From assembly GCA_964249755.1 (NCBI GenBank), contig CAXUDB010000003.1, forward strand, positions 372,001 to 436,000: 64,000 nt of DNA, given 5' to 3'. This document shows, piece after piece, positions 27,819-36,935 of this stretch (its first letter is position 1; every line of letters starts with the position of its first letter). Source of the stretch: Ilyomonas sp964249755. GTDB lineage: Bacteria > Bacteroidota > Bacteroidia > Chitinophagales > Chitinophagaceae. The notes beneath the pieces are model-generated. The model worked only from the letters and a program-made list of their open reading frames with translations. It did not search any database and had not been told where the DNA came from. The position numbers and the translations under genes were made by a program.

Positions 27819-27848
27819 TTGATTCCATCCATGGAATCAACTACACAG
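27811..27848. terminator. 18-bp perfect hairpin (possible terminator)
   Basis: CTGTGTAGTTGATTCCAT (27811-27828), CC, and the exact complement (27831-27848), followed by TTTCTAATAACAATTTTTC. The left arm contains the stop of the doubtful ORF. It is longer than usual for an intrinsic terminator. Confidence 0.55.
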
Positions 27849-27871
27849 TTTCTAATAACAATTTTTCAATC

Positions 27872-27955
27872 TACTTTTTGTCTTGACACAAAAAGTAACC
27901 AAAAAGTCAAGACAAACCCGATCGCTCCGCGCGTTTTGTCGGGCTCACGCACACT
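27872..27955. repeat. Dispersed palindromic repeat, copy 1
   Basis: Starts with TACTTTTTGTCTTGACAC and contains alternative inverted pairs: TACTTTTTGT with ACAAAAAGTA, or GTCTTGAC with GTCAAGAC. The second half holds GACAAA and TTTGTC around a shared GATCGCTCCGCGC. Copy 2 at 35309-35390 is identical for the first 40 bases. Copies of this type are familiar from Bacteroidota intergenic DNA. Confidence 0.8.
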
Positions 27956-28074
27956 TTAGTGCAGAGAGGTAGATTAATCGTAAAGCTGTTTATTTCGAAG
28001 TGTCTTAAGTGGTTGTTTTCATTCCTGCTTTTTTCTTACTGAATCTGTTTACTGATTAGAAAACTGAAACTGCA

Positions 28075-31065
28075 ATGAAACCTAAATATTGCTTACTGGC
28101 ACTGCTATGGCCGGTAGGGAACCTGTTGGCGCAGGCACCGCTGAGCGGGGCCGTGCGTAACCCAATGAATGCTCCTTTAGTGAATGTAAGCGTGCGCCTG
28201 CAGAGAAGCGGCACGCACGCCGTTACGGATGCTTCCGGTTTGTTCAAGCTGGGACTGCTGCACGCTGCTGATACGCTGGTTGTTTCGGCGGTTGGGTATG
28301 CGGTGTACAAAGAGCCGGTGACGGCAAGCCTGGGGTTTGTAACGATTACCTTAACAGAAACCACGGGACAATTAGACGAGGTGGTGGTAATTGGCTATGG
28401 CACGACGACTCAGCGGTATAATACGGGAAGCATTGCCACCGTATCCGGCGCAGACATTGCCAAACAGCCGGTAGCCAACCCGCTTGCCGCCTTAGAAGGC
28501 AGGGTGCCGGGACTAAACATAACGCAGAGCAACGGCGTGCCGGGCTCCTCCTTCCTCGTGCAGGTGCGCGGGCAAGCCTCGCTGCTGCAGGGATCGGAAC
28601 CCCTGTTTGTGATAGATGGCGTACCCTATGCGCCGAACAATACGGCGGTGAACCACCTGTCGTCGGCAGCCGCCTCGAACAGCAGCAGCGGGCTCAGCCC
28701 CTTCTCCTCGCTAAACCCGGCCGATATAGAGAGCATTACCGTGCTGAAAGACGCGGACGCGACAGCTATCTATGGCAGCCGGGGCGCGAATGGCGTGATC
28801 CTGATAACCACGCGGAAGGGAAACCGGGGCAAAACGAGCTTGTCGCTAACAGCGTATTCGGGCATCAGCGCCGTAGGCAAGACCGTGAAACTCCTGAACA
28901 GGGAAGGCTACCTGACCGCAAGGCGGGAAGCGTTTGCTAATGACGGGGTGGTGCCGGATGCGACGAACGCGCCGGACCTGACCCTATGGGACACGACCCG
29001 GTACACGGATTTTACAAAGCTGTTTACCGGGGGCACCGCCAGCAGCACGGATGTGCAGGCCTCCCTATCGGGCGGCAATGCGAACACGCAGTTTTTGGTG
29101 AGCGGCGGATACCACCGCGAGACAACCGTGTTTTCGGGCAACCTGCACGACAAGCGCGGATCGGTGAACACCTCGCTGACGCACTCTTCGGAGGACAAGA
29201 AACTGATGCTGCACCTTTCCCTTCTTTACTCTTCGGAAACCAATTCCATCCTTTCGGACGACCCGACGAGTAATGTGCGGCTCAGCCCGGACTTCCCCCA
29301 ACTGCTTGATTCGAGCGGGGGGCTCAGGTGGAATGAAAAAGGCGTATCGTTTGACAACCCCTTAGCTTTCCTGTACCGCCCTTACCGGGCGGGAACAGAT
29401 AACCTGCTGGGCGATATGAGCCTTAGCTACCGGCTCCTGCCACACCTAACGCTGCGGGCGAGTGGCGGCTACCATGCCTACCGGCTGGAAGAGATTAGCA
29501 GCAACCCGGCAGCGGCACAAAACCCGATCTACAGCCCGAAGGGATACAGCCAGTTCAGCCACAACAACTTCCATAGCTGGATTGTGGAGCCACAGGCGGA
29601 ATACACTAACGTGTGGGGACCGCTGAGGCTAAGCGTACTGGCGGGCGGGACGGTGCAGGACACGCGCAACGAGAGCTATTCCCTGTTTGCCTACGGATAC
29701 ACAAATGAACAATTGTTGCAGAACCCGGCAGCGGCGAGCTCACTTACGATCAACGGCAGCTATGAGAGCGAGTACCGCTACGGCGCCCTCTTCGGACGTA
29801 TCAACGCGGTTCTGCATGACCGCTATATCCTGAACCTATCGGGGCGGCGGGACGGGAGCAGCCGGTTTGGACCGGACAGGCAGTGGGCCCTTTTCGGGGC
29901 AGCCGGCGGGGCGTGGATCTTCTCAAATGAAAAATGGATGAAACAGGGCGTGCCGTTCCTTTCGTTCGGCAAGCTGCGGGCGAGCTACGGGGTGACGGGG
30001 AATGACCAGATCGGGGACTATAACTACCTGAACACCTGGACACCGACTTTTTACCCCTATAACGGCATCGCAGGGGTGTACCCTACGCGGCTCTTTAACC
30101 CCAGCTATAGCTGGGAAACCAACCGGAAAGCAGAACTCGGACTGGAACTCCATTTCCTGAAAGACCGCCTCCAGCTGACGGGAGATTATTTCCGGAACCG
30201 AAGCTCGAACCAACTGGTAAATACCGACCTGCCCTCACAAACCGGGTTTCAGAGTATTTTAGAGAACCTGCCGGCGACAGTGCAGAACACAGGATGGGAG
30301 CTGACGCTGACCACGAAGAACTTTGACCGCCCTTCCTTCTCGTGGACGACAACGCTGACGCTGACGGTGCCGCGCAACAAGCTCCTTTCTTTTCCCGGGT
30401 TAGAAACATCGGCTTATGCGAGCCAGTACGAAGTGGGCAAGCCGGTGAGCATTGTAAAAGTGTACCACTATGAAGGGGTTGACTCCGCCACCGGCGTGTT
30501 CCGGTATACCGATGTTAACAAGGATGGGGTGCTGGACCTGGCAGACCGGACAACGATTGTGAGCCTGACGCCGACCCTTTTCGGCGGGCTGCTAAATACA
30601 CTCACGCTGAAAGGCTGGACGCTGGACCTGTTTCTACAGTTTAAAAAGAGCAGAGGACTAAACGATTTTGCGGCCACCTATTACCGGTACGGCCCGGTGC
30701 CGGGCGACCTTACCAATGCACCGGTGGGTGTGTTGAAACGGTGGCAGCAGCCGGGCGATGCCACCGCCTACCCGCGCTTTACAGCTACGCAAGGCTCGGA
30801 TGCGTACAACGCGGTGTATTACCTGTCGTCCTCAACGGGCGTTTATACGGATGCTTCGTTTGTGCGGCTGAAGAATGTGGCGGTTTCGTACACGCTGCCG
30901 TCCCGGATGGCGAAGAAGGCACATCTCCAACTTCTGCGCGTGTTTCTGCAGGGACAGAACCTGCTGACGGTTACGCCCTACAAAGGCTGGGACCCGGAAA
31001 CACAAAACCAGTATGTGCTGCCGCCGCTGCGGACGATGACGGGAGGAATTCAAGTTAATTTTTAG
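28075..31065 (+). CDS. SusC/RagA-family TonB-linked outer-membrane transporter
   Basis: 996 residues with a signal peptide ending LLAQ. A carboxypeptidase-D-like domain lies at about 22-100 (GAVRNPMNAPLVNVSV), then the SusC signature LDEVVVIGYGTT (about 100-112), a plug domain (ALEGRVPGLNITQSNGVPG, then VLKDADATAIYGSRGANGVI), and a long beta-barrel ending in GGIQVNF. With the SusD partner downstream it imports an oligosaccharide or other large ligand. The substrate cannot be read; no glycoside hydrolase is in the cluster. The neighbour at 32.9 kb is thioredoxin-like, so peptide or metal-related uptake is also possible. GC content is visibly higher than in the defence island. Confidence 0.95.
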   Translation: MKPKYCLLALLWPVGNLLAQAPLSGAVRNPMNAPLVNVSVRLQRSGTHAVTDASGLFKLGLLHAADTLVVSAVGYAVYKEPVTASLGFVTITLTETTGQLDEVVVIGYGTTTQRYNTGSIATVSGADIAKQPVANPLAALEGRVPGLNITQSNGVPGSSFLVQVRGQASLLQGSEPLFVIDGVPYAPNNTAVNHLSSAAASNSSSGLSPFSSLNPADIESITVLKDADATAIYGSRGANGVILITTRKGNRGKTSLSLTAYSGISAVGKTVKLLNREGYLTARREAFANDGVVPDATNAPDLTLWDTTRYTDFTKLFTGGTASSTDVQASLSGGNANTQFLVSGGYHRETTVFSGNLHDKRGSVNTSLTHSSEDKKLMLHLSLLYSSETNSILSDDPTSNVRLSPDFPQLLDSSGGLRWNEKGVSFDNPLAFLYRPYRAGTDNLLGDMSLSYRLLPHLTLRASGGYHAYRLEEISSNPAAAQNPIYSPKGYSQFSHNNFHSWIVEPQAEYTNVWGPLRLSVLAGGTVQDTRNESYSLFAYGYTNEQLLQNPAAASSLTINGSYESEYRYGALFGRINAVLHDRYILNLSGRRDGSSRFGPDRQWALFGAAGGAWIFSNEKWMKQGVPFLSFGKLRASYGVTGNDQIGDYNYLNTWTPTFYPYNGIAGVYPTRLFNPSYSWETNRKAELGLELHFLKDRLQLTGDYFRNRSSNQLVNTDLPSQTGFQSILENLPATVQNTGWELTLTTKNFDRPSFSWTTTLTLTVPRNKLLSFPGLETSAYASQYEVGKPVSIVKVYHYEGVDSATGVFRYTDVNKDGVLDLADRTTIVSLTPTLFGGLLNTLTLKGWTLDLFLQFKKSRGLNDFAATYYRYGPVPGDLTNAPVGVLKRWQQPGDATAYPRFTATQGSDAYNAVYYLSSSTGVYTDASFVRLKNVAVSYTLPSRMAKKAHLQLLRVFLQGQNLLTVTPYKGWDPETQNQYVLPPLRTMTGGIQVNF

Positions 31066-31298
31066 GATGGTGAATGGTGAGAAGTGAGTCAGGAGAGATA
31101 AGATACTGCTTTAGTAATGGTACAGTTTCGCTATCAGATTCCGCATGGCGCTAAAGACGCCACCGGCTAAAGCCCTCATAATAGCTATTTATGACGAACA
31201 ATGTTGAGGGCAATTGCGGAATGACGTGCAGCCCTTTCAAATTGTGCCGTTACACTGTTTCGAGGAGAGCGAATCTTTAATTTTTAAAATTTATTGCT

Positions 31299-32675
31299 AT
31301 GATGCTTGATTTTAGTAAGAGACATACTTCGCTATTCTGTTTAATTATTATGAGTATGACGGCGTGCACAAAGTGGGTGACGGTACCGCCGCCGACCACC
31401 GAGGTGACGGCCGACGGCGCTTTTGCAAATGACGCGAGTGCGGAGGCAACGGTTGCCGGATTGTACGGGCAAATCATGTCGGGGACGATGCTGTTCCTGA
31501 ACGGAGCAAATACCCTGTACCCCGGCCTGTCTGCCGATGAGCTCTCCGGCACCTTTCCCGATGCCACCGGGGATGCCTTTGCCCATCATGCGCTGACGGC
31601 GGATAACTCTGCCATCAACTTCGACCTGTGGGGAAGAGCCTATGGCTACCTGTACCAAACGAATGCGTGCTTAGCAGGAATACACAACCCTGCAGCGATC
31701 AGTGACGCCGTGAGGAAAAGGTTAGAAGGAGAAACCCGGTTTATGCGGGCCCTGACGCTGTTTTACCTGACCAACCTGTATGGCGAGGTGCCGCTGCCAC
31801 TGAGTACGGACTATGCCGTGAATGAGCGGCTGCCACGCGCCGATACGGGTACCATTTACAACCAGATGGTAACCGACCTGGCCACCGCAAAAGCCGAGCT
31901 GCGGGAGGCAGGTGTAATGGCGGACGCAGTGCGCCCTTCGTATTATGCCTGCGCTGCGCTGATGGCGAGGGTGGCGCTGTACCGGAAAGACTGGACGGAG
32001 GCGACGGCGGAAGCGGATACGGTGATCGAAAGCGGGGCTTACTCGCTACAGGACTTGCCTAACGTGTTTACCGCGGGCAATGGGGAGGCGATCTTTTCAC
32101 TAGCACCCGTAATCCCCAGCCTGAACACGGCAGAGGGACTGTATTTTGTTCCCTATGACCCAACTGCCCTCCCGCTGTATGCCCTGACCGATTCGCTGCT
32201 GGCCCATTTTGAAACCGGGGACGGGCGCAAAGCTGCCTGGACGGGAAGCAACACGGTGGACGGGACGGTGTATACCTATCCCTACAAATACAAAACGAAA
32301 TCGGGCAATGCCGTAGTTGAGAACTACGTGGTGCTGCGATTGGCCGAACTGTACCTGATACGCGCCGAGGCGCGGGCAGCGAGCGGGGACCTTGCCGGGG
32401 CAACCGATGATGTGAACGCTATCCGTGGAAGAGCCGGTCTGCCGCTATTGGGAGAAGGTCTTTCTCAAGCCGACTTATCCGCCCGTGTGAGACAGGAGAA
32501 CCGCATTGAATTCTTTTGCGAATGGGGACACCGGTGGTTAGACCTGAAGCGCACCGGGACGGCAGATGCCGTGCTCCGCTATAAGAGCGGGTGGCAGCCT
32601 ACGGATGTGCTGTACCCGATCCCGAACAGCCAGATTTTATTGAATGGTGCGTTGACGCAGAATCCCGGCTATTAG
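31299..32675 (+). CDS. SusD/RagB-family surface lipoprotein
   Basis: 458 residues, about 60 fewer than is common for SusD. The signal peptide ends MTAC (lipobox). TPR-like helices are seen (AEATVAGLYGQIMSG, then RFMRALTLFYLTNLYGEVPL), and the conserved C-terminal part VRQENRIEFFCEWGHRWLDL with LYPIPNSQILLN is the SusD family signature. It caps the SusC barrel at the cell surface and binds the ligand. It lies 233 bases after susC; the gap holds a G/A-rich repeat. Confidence 0.92.
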   Translation: MMLDFSKRHTSLFCLIIMSMTACTKWVTVPPPTTEVTADGAFANDASAEATVAGLYGQIMSGTMLFLNGANTLYPGLSADELSGTFPDATGDAFAHHALTADNSAINFDLWGRAYGYLYQTNACLAGIHNPAAISDAVRKRLEGETRFMRALTLFYLTNLYGEVPLPLSTDYAVNERLPRADTGTIYNQMVTDLATAKAELREAGVMADAVRPSYYACAALMARVALYRKDWTEATAEADTVIESGAYSLQDLPNVFTAGNGEAIFSLAPVIPSLNTAEGLYFVPYDPTALPLYALTDSLLAHFETGDGRKAAWTGSNTVDGTVYTYPYKYKTKSGNAVVENYVVLRLAELYLIRAEARAASGDLAGATDDVNAIRGRAGLPLLGEGLSQADLSARVRQENRIEFFCEWGHRWLDLKRTGTADAVLRYKSGWQPTDVLYPIPNSQILLNGALTQNPGY

Positions 32676-32880
32676 AAGGCAGGTATGATATGGGGGAAGT
32701 CGGGAAAGTTGGGAAGACGGAAAGACCGGAAGATGGGAAGAATGAGAATAAGAATGAATAGAAAAGTGGTGAGTGGTGCGTGGTGTCGGGAAGCTGGAAA
32801 GTCGGGAAGACGGAGAAGTCGGGAAGTCAGGGAGTTGGAAAGACGGCGAGAAGTGAATAGTGAGTAGTGAGATATAAGGG
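32676..32880. repeat. G/A-rich degenerate repeat tract
   Basis: The plus strand is almost all purine after the susD stop, built from variants of GTCGGGAAGACGGAAAGAC and GTGAGTAGTGAG. The same units recur at 31066-31102, 38327-38600, 40885-41050 and 42126-42165. No gene is seen; the frames within it are chance products. Confidence 0.75.
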
Positions 32881-32919
32881 GTGAATTGGTGGTTGATGGT
32901 TGACGGAAAATATAAAAAG

Positions 32920-34182
32920 ATGATGATGAAACATTTGAAACTATTGTGCGGGTTGGTTTGGGGGGTGCTTGGGTTAGCGGAAGCGAAGGGACAGGAACTG
33001 AGGATTGGGGATACGCTGCCGGATTACCGGTTCGGGAGTGTGCTGCGGTATAGTGAAGGTGGGGTGGGGCTGGCGGATTTTAAGGGAAAGGTGCTGATAC
33101 TGGATTTGTGGCGGACGACGTGCAGCCACGCGGTGGCTTCGTTTGCCCATTTTGACTCTTTGCAGAGCGAGTTTCCCGAACGGATAGCAGTGCTTGCGGT
33201 TACAACAGAGCCAAGGGAGTTCATTGCGGCATACCTGGACAAGAATGTCTATGCACACCGCACGAAACTGCCGGTGATTACAGACGATACCCTGCTGGCA
33301 GGCAAACGGTTGCCTTTTATTTATATCCCGCACGTGGTGGTCGTGAACCCCAAAGGCATTATTGTCGGCATTACCCGGCCGGAAGCAGTCACACGGACTG
33401 TTGTACAGGATTTGATTGCGGGAAGAAAGCCCTCTTTACCGCTGAAGAAGGAAGTTCCCGATTTTGACTATTCCACCCCGTTATTGGCGAAAGGAGACAG
33501 CAGTAACCTGAACCGGGTGGTTTATTCTGCCACTTACCTGCACCGGATACCCGGGGTTTTGTCTATTCAAGACAGCCACACATCGGGAGCGTATCGTTTC
33601 TACAACGGTTATAATGTGAGCATACCGGAGATGTATATGAAAGCCTACAATCTCATCCTGCATCCCAACCGGATCCTGTGCCGTATGAAAGACCGGAGCC
33701 GGATTATTGCGCCAAAAGAGGACAATGAAGATTGGAAAGACCGGAACTTGTGGTGTTACAGCCTTATACTACCGACCCAAATGACGCACCCCGAACAAAC
33801 CGTTTTGGCAGAATTTAACCGATTATTTGGTATTAGGGTAAGCGTTGAGAAGCGGAAGATGAACTGCCTGCTGCTGGTGAGAAAGGGAACGGGCGAACGG
33901 TGGAAACTAAAACATCCAGACGGGGAAGATTACTATATAGACAGCGGGGGTGTAACCCTGATTCATAATGTGCTGCTTTCTGCGGTGAGTGATGCTTTTG
34001 ACTATGCCTCGCGGTTGCCCATTATTGATAAGACCCATTCTTATGGCGAACTGGCGGATATGAAGATAGAGGGAAACCCTAACCAGCTCCTCCTTTTCAG
34101 GAAACAGCTTCAGAAATATGATCTGGACCTGATCCCCGCTGTTGAAACGCTGGATGTGATGGTGATCAGGGAGGGAAAGTGA
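32920..34182 (+). CDS. Periplasmic thioredoxin-like protein with DUF3738-like C-terminus, single active-site Cys
   Basis: 420 residues from the ATG at 32920, which opens a signal peptide (LLCGLVWGVLGLAEAKGQ); an earlier GTG is in frame but unlikely. Residues about 25-165 form a TlpA/redoxin domain (IGDTLPDYRF, GKVLILDLWRTTCSHA, VVVNPKGIIVG). The CxxC site is changed to C-S-H-A, so only one cysteine remains and disulphide exchange by the usual route is not possible. The C-terminal half resembles the DUF3738 (TIGR03435-type) domain in pattern (LLLVRKGTGERWKLKHPDG, and an ending LETLDVMVIREG-like). It follows SusD by 245 bases on the same strand. Confidence 0.7.
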   Translation: MMMKHLKLLCGLVWGVLGLAEAKGQELRIGDTLPDYRFGSVLRYSEGGVGLADFKGKVLILDLWRTTCSHAVASFAHFDSLQSEFPERIAVLAVTTEPREFIAAYLDKNVYAHRTKLPVITDDTLLAGKRLPFIYIPHVVVVNPKGIIVGITRPEAVTRTVVQDLIAGRKPSLPLKKEVPDFDYSTPLLAKGDSSNLNRVVYSATYLHRIPGVLSIQDSHTSGAYRFYNGYNVSIPEMYMKAYNLILHPNRILCRMKDRSRIIAPKEDNEDWKDRNLWCYSLILPTQMTHPEQTVLAEFNRLFGIRVSVEKRKMNCLLLVRKGTGERWKLKHPDGEDYYIDSGGVTLIHNVLLSAVSDAFDYASRLPIIDKTHSYGELADMKIEGNPNQLLLFRKQLQKYDLDLIPAVETLDVMVIREGK

Positions 34183-34213
34183 GGGGTGATTAGGGGAATA
34201 GCGAAAAGAAAAA

Positions 34214-34240
34214 GAGAGAATAGCGGGTTGCTATTCTCTC
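34214..34240. terminator. Bidirectional hairpin between converging genes
   Basis: GAGAGAATAG (34214-34223), 7-base loop, CTATTCTCTC (34231-34240), placed between the thioredoxin-like gene and the converging small protein. Confidence 0.65.
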
Positions 34241-34268
34241 CGGTGTTGGTTGCCCGCAGCTTAGTGTT

Positions 34269-34586
34269 TTAGCTCTTGACAATCGTTGCCTTCGGATGGA
34301 TTACCTGCGATGATTGCACACCCTGGCTAGGATCGCTCGGATTGTTGAGCTGACCTTGCTCGTATCCTCTTTCGCAGTCGTTGCCCGTGCCGCTGCATCC
34401 TGACATCGGCTGTTCCAAGCTTTGCGTTGTGTTGCGCTGATACAACCCGGTGGATACTTTGAACCAGTAATAAGGGGTGGTCTGTTTCGCCGATTTGTTT
34501 TCGGCACTAACCTTGGCCGTAAAGGCAGACCCTACGGCGAAAAGAATGGCTAACAAAGCCATTGCGCTGATGCGATTTTTTTTCAT
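34269..34586 (-). CDS. Small secreted Cys-containing protein (DUF6520-like)
   Basis: 105 residues with a clear signal peptide ending AKVSAEN. The short mature part holds a Cys pair (MSGCSGTGNDCERGY), a pattern I associate with Bacteroidota DUF6520 proteins, which are often found next to MauE/DoxX-like membrane proteins and may be exported redox or signal peptides. The next gene on the same strand is MauE-like, which supports a shared role. Confidence 0.65.
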   Translation of the reverse strand: MKKNRISAMALLAILFAVGSAFTAKVSAENKSAKQTTPYYWFKVSTGLYQRNTTQSLEQPMSGCSGTGNDCERGYEQGQLNNPSDPSQGVQSSQVIHPKATIVKS

Positions 34587-34689
34587 GCGATTCGTGTGCT
34601 TTTATAATCTTAAAAAGCACGAAAACTTTACTGTTTGTTCCTACTCTGTTACAGGTTTTCGGAAAACCCTGATTATTGCAATAATGATG

Positions 34690-35133
34690 TTAGACCGGCT
34701 CTACTATTCTTACCTCCTTCCAGCCGGGCTGAAGAACATAACCCCATATGCTGATGATAAGCCCGGTGGTATTAAAAATGATATGCTGCTTCCAAGATAA
34801 GAAGGTGATGAACCCGCCGCAGGAGCAAGGCACATCGGATGCAAACAGAAGCATACAGATAATATACACTGTAAAGATGGTAAGCACCACCGCCGAAGCC
34901 GCCAATGCCGCTTTTGCGGTAGCTGAGAGCGCCAGGCAGACCGTGATTGCCAGCTCCAAAGCGGGTAGGGCAAAGGAGAGGAAGGTATAGCCACCCGGCA
35001 GGAAGGGCGACTGCTGCAACTGATAGAGCAAGGCATCGTAGGATAGCCATTTGCTGACCGCCGTGTAGCAAAACAAAAAAATGAGCAGGCACCTGATTAT
35101 GGTAGTGATGATGTGTTTGGTGTATGTTTTCAT
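34690..35133 (-). CDS. MauE/DoxX-like membrane protein
   Basis: 147 residues, four predicted membrane helices. The motif CSCGG (ASDVPCSCGGFITFL) and a YTAVSKW start region fit the MauE/DoxX group, where the cysteines are thought to pass electrons for disulphide chemistry. It lies 103 bases upstream of the small Cys-containing protein on the same strand, so the two probably form a pair. It may serve the SusC/D-linked redox gene nearby; this is inference. Confidence 0.8.
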   Translation of the reverse strand: MKTYTKHIITTIIRCLLIFLFCYTAVSKWLSYDALLYQLQQSPFLPGGYTFLSFALPALELAITVCLALSATAKAALAASAVVLTIFTVYIICMLLFASDVPCSCGGFITFLSWKQHIIFNTTGLIISIWGYVLQPGWKEVRIVEPV

Positions 35134-35308
35134 ATTGGCTCCTTTTTGAACAGTTTATGAAGGGCTTAGCGTCGTGGTGAGTACAGGGTGCAAATTAGAG
35201 AGGCAACTTATGCAGAACGGGAGCGAGGGGTATGGGAAAGGGATTATTTTGGAAGTGATGCAAATGCGGGTTTGCATCCTCTTTACAATAAGTAATATTT
35301 TCTTTTCT

Positions 35309-35390
35309 TACTTTTTGTCTTGACACAAAAAGTAACCAAAAAGTCAAGGACCGCATGATCGCTCCGCGCATCGGTCCGTGCCACCGCACC
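35309..35390. repeat. Dispersed palindromic repeat, copy 2
   Basis: The first 40 bases are identical to copy 1 (27872-27955). The second stem here is GGACCG with CGGTCC (plus ATG/CAT), in place of copy 1's GACAAA with TTTGTC, around the same GATCGCTCCGCGC. Both arms have changed together, which supports a selected fold. Confidence 0.8.
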
Positions 35391-35455
35391 TAAGGTGTGA
35401 CAGGTTATGTTATTTGTGAAAGATGAAATACATTTTGATAAAAGGTAGTCCGATT

Positions 35456-36430
35456 TCACATGTTATGTTGCCGGCGGTGCTGGATGGGTGTTAGGCCGTG
35501 GACGCGTTTGAAGGCGGTGGAGAAGTTGACCGCTTTTTTGTAGCCGGCCTGCCGGGCGATTTCGCGAATGGGAAGACCTGTTTGTTCCAGTTGTTCCTTT
35601 GCGATGAGCAGGCGTTGCCGGAGGTGATAGCCATAGACACCGATGCCGAAGGCCTGTTTGAAGCCCTTTTTCAATTTGAACTCGTTGGTGCCTAGTTTTT
35701 TTGCCAGACCGGCAATGGTGATGTGTTTGTCGAGATTGGTGTCCAGCCAGTCTTTTGCTTTCCTAACGGCATCGACATCGGATAAGGTAGTGAGCGGCTG
35801 GGGTGAGGCCTTCTCACCCAGGTAACGGAAGACTTCCCTGAGCAAACGCTTCCCATTAGCCCTGTGATGCCCTTCGGTAAAGAACATGCGAGGAACGTGG
35901 AGCATTTCGTAGATGCAGTTGGCTATCGCTGCGAAGATGGGCGCGATTGCATTGGGCAGTACCCATTGTTGCTCCCTCTTCAGCTTTTCCCTCCATTCTT
36001 CGAGGGAGGGAAAACGGAGCAACTCTTTTTTTACATAAGCGACGGGGTAAATGACCGTAACAGCGCGGTAGTCCCCCCTTTTCAGATGGAGGGTATAGCC
36101 CGATAAGGAAGAGAACGCCAGTGAGGCCGAGTTTCGTTTGGACTGATACGTATCCTCTTTGACCCGCAGTATGTTGACCGACCCGCTTATATTGATATGG
36201 CAGAAGAAGGCTGGCTCGGGTAAGGTAAGAACGAGATCCGTTTCTTCTTCTATGGTTGCGAGTGTGTACAGGACACCAAAACCGTACCCATCCAGATGTT
36301 GCGCCAGAATAGAACCGAAACCACCCGATGCATACCAACAGCGGCTGTTGAAGAGTTGGGATTCGCCCCTTTCTGCCGGATATTCGTTTGTGAACGCAAC
36401 CGGCTGACCGGCGATGGTGACCCTGAGCAT
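35456..36430 (-). CDS. AraC-family transcriptional regulator
   Basis: 324 residues from the ATG at 36430 (an upstream start at 36472 is in frame). The C-terminal 90 residues are a double HTH AraC domain (ITIAGLAKKLGTNEFKLKKG, then GLPIREIARQAGYKKAVNF and FSTAFKRVHGLTPIQHRR). The N-terminal 220 residues are a ligand-binding-like part with no recognised motif. It diverges from the 113-aa gene; a GTAATATTAC palindrome (36506-36515) lies in the shared control region. Confidence 0.9.
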   Translation of the reverse strand: MLRVTIAGQPVAFTNEYPAERGESQLFNSRCWYASGGFGSILAQHLDGYGFGVLYTLATIEEETDLVLTLPEPAFFCHINISGSVNILRVKEDTYQSKRNSASLAFSSLSGYTLHLKRGDYRAVTVIYPVAYVKKELLRFPSLEEWREKLKREQQWVLPNAIAPIFAAIANCIYEMLHVPRMFFTEGHHRANGKRLLREVFRYLGEKASPQPLTTLSDVDAVRKAKDWLDTNLDKHITIAGLAKKLGTNEFKLKKGFKQAFGIGVYGYHLRQRLLIAKEQLEQTGLPIREIARQAGYKKAVNFSTAFKRVHGLTPIQHRRQHNM

Positions 36431-36505
36431 AACCGTGTTTTTATGTAGCCCTGCCACAAATACCAAACACATCCCCCAAAAACTGCCTCAAAACGCCGGA
36501 AATCG

Positions 36506-36515
36506 AGTAATATTA
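36506..36515. promoter_or_regulatory. GTAATATTAC palindrome, copy 1 (possible operator)
   Basis: 10-base perfect palindrome within CGAGTAATATTACCCTAT, between the AraC gene and the 113-aa gene. A second copy lies upstream of the 397-aa gene (39612-39621). Confidence 0.4.
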
Positions 36516-36590
36516 CCCTATAAATCGCGTAGATTTACGCTCTCTAACCTGCCTGCCTCATACGTAGTATTGTGAAAAACATTAAACGTT

Positions 36591-36932
36591 ATGAGCAACA
36601 ACAATCAACACATCAGCCTACAGGAAGCCATTGAGCTAACCACCCGGTACAGAGCCAACCGCCCGGCGGACTTTTTTATCTCTGAAACTTTTGAAGCCAG
36701 TAACCTCCAGGAACTGCTGAACGAACCGGACTGCCAGTGCCTGAGGATTTATTTAGGCAGGAAGCCGGATAATAGCGTTGTCGCCCTATTAGTAGGCGTG
36801 AATTCGAGGGACCAGGACATTCTGCCCTCCGCTGATACAGACGCCGCCGCCGCAGGAACCGGGGGTGTGATTTTAGAGGACGGCACCCGCTGCCCTGAGT
36901 TCTGCCCTACCCATTCGCCGTTAAACCCTTAG
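36591..36932 (+). CDS. 113-aa conserved-type protein, unknown
   Basis: No signal peptide. The N-terminus is helical (LQEAIELTTRYRANRPADFF) and the C-terminus is Cys/Pro-rich (GTRCPEFCPTHSPLNP). I do not recognise a named family, though such proteins are common in Chitinophagaceae. It abuts a membrane protein and a sensor kinase (spacings 3 and -40), forming a three-gene operon. Confidence 0.65.
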   Translation: MSNNNQHISLQEAIELTTRYRANRPADFFISETFEASNLQELLNEPDCQCLRIYLGRKPDNSVVALLVGVNSRDQDILPSADTDAAAAGTGGVILEDGTRCPEFCPTHSPLNP

Positions 36933-36935
36933 CCG

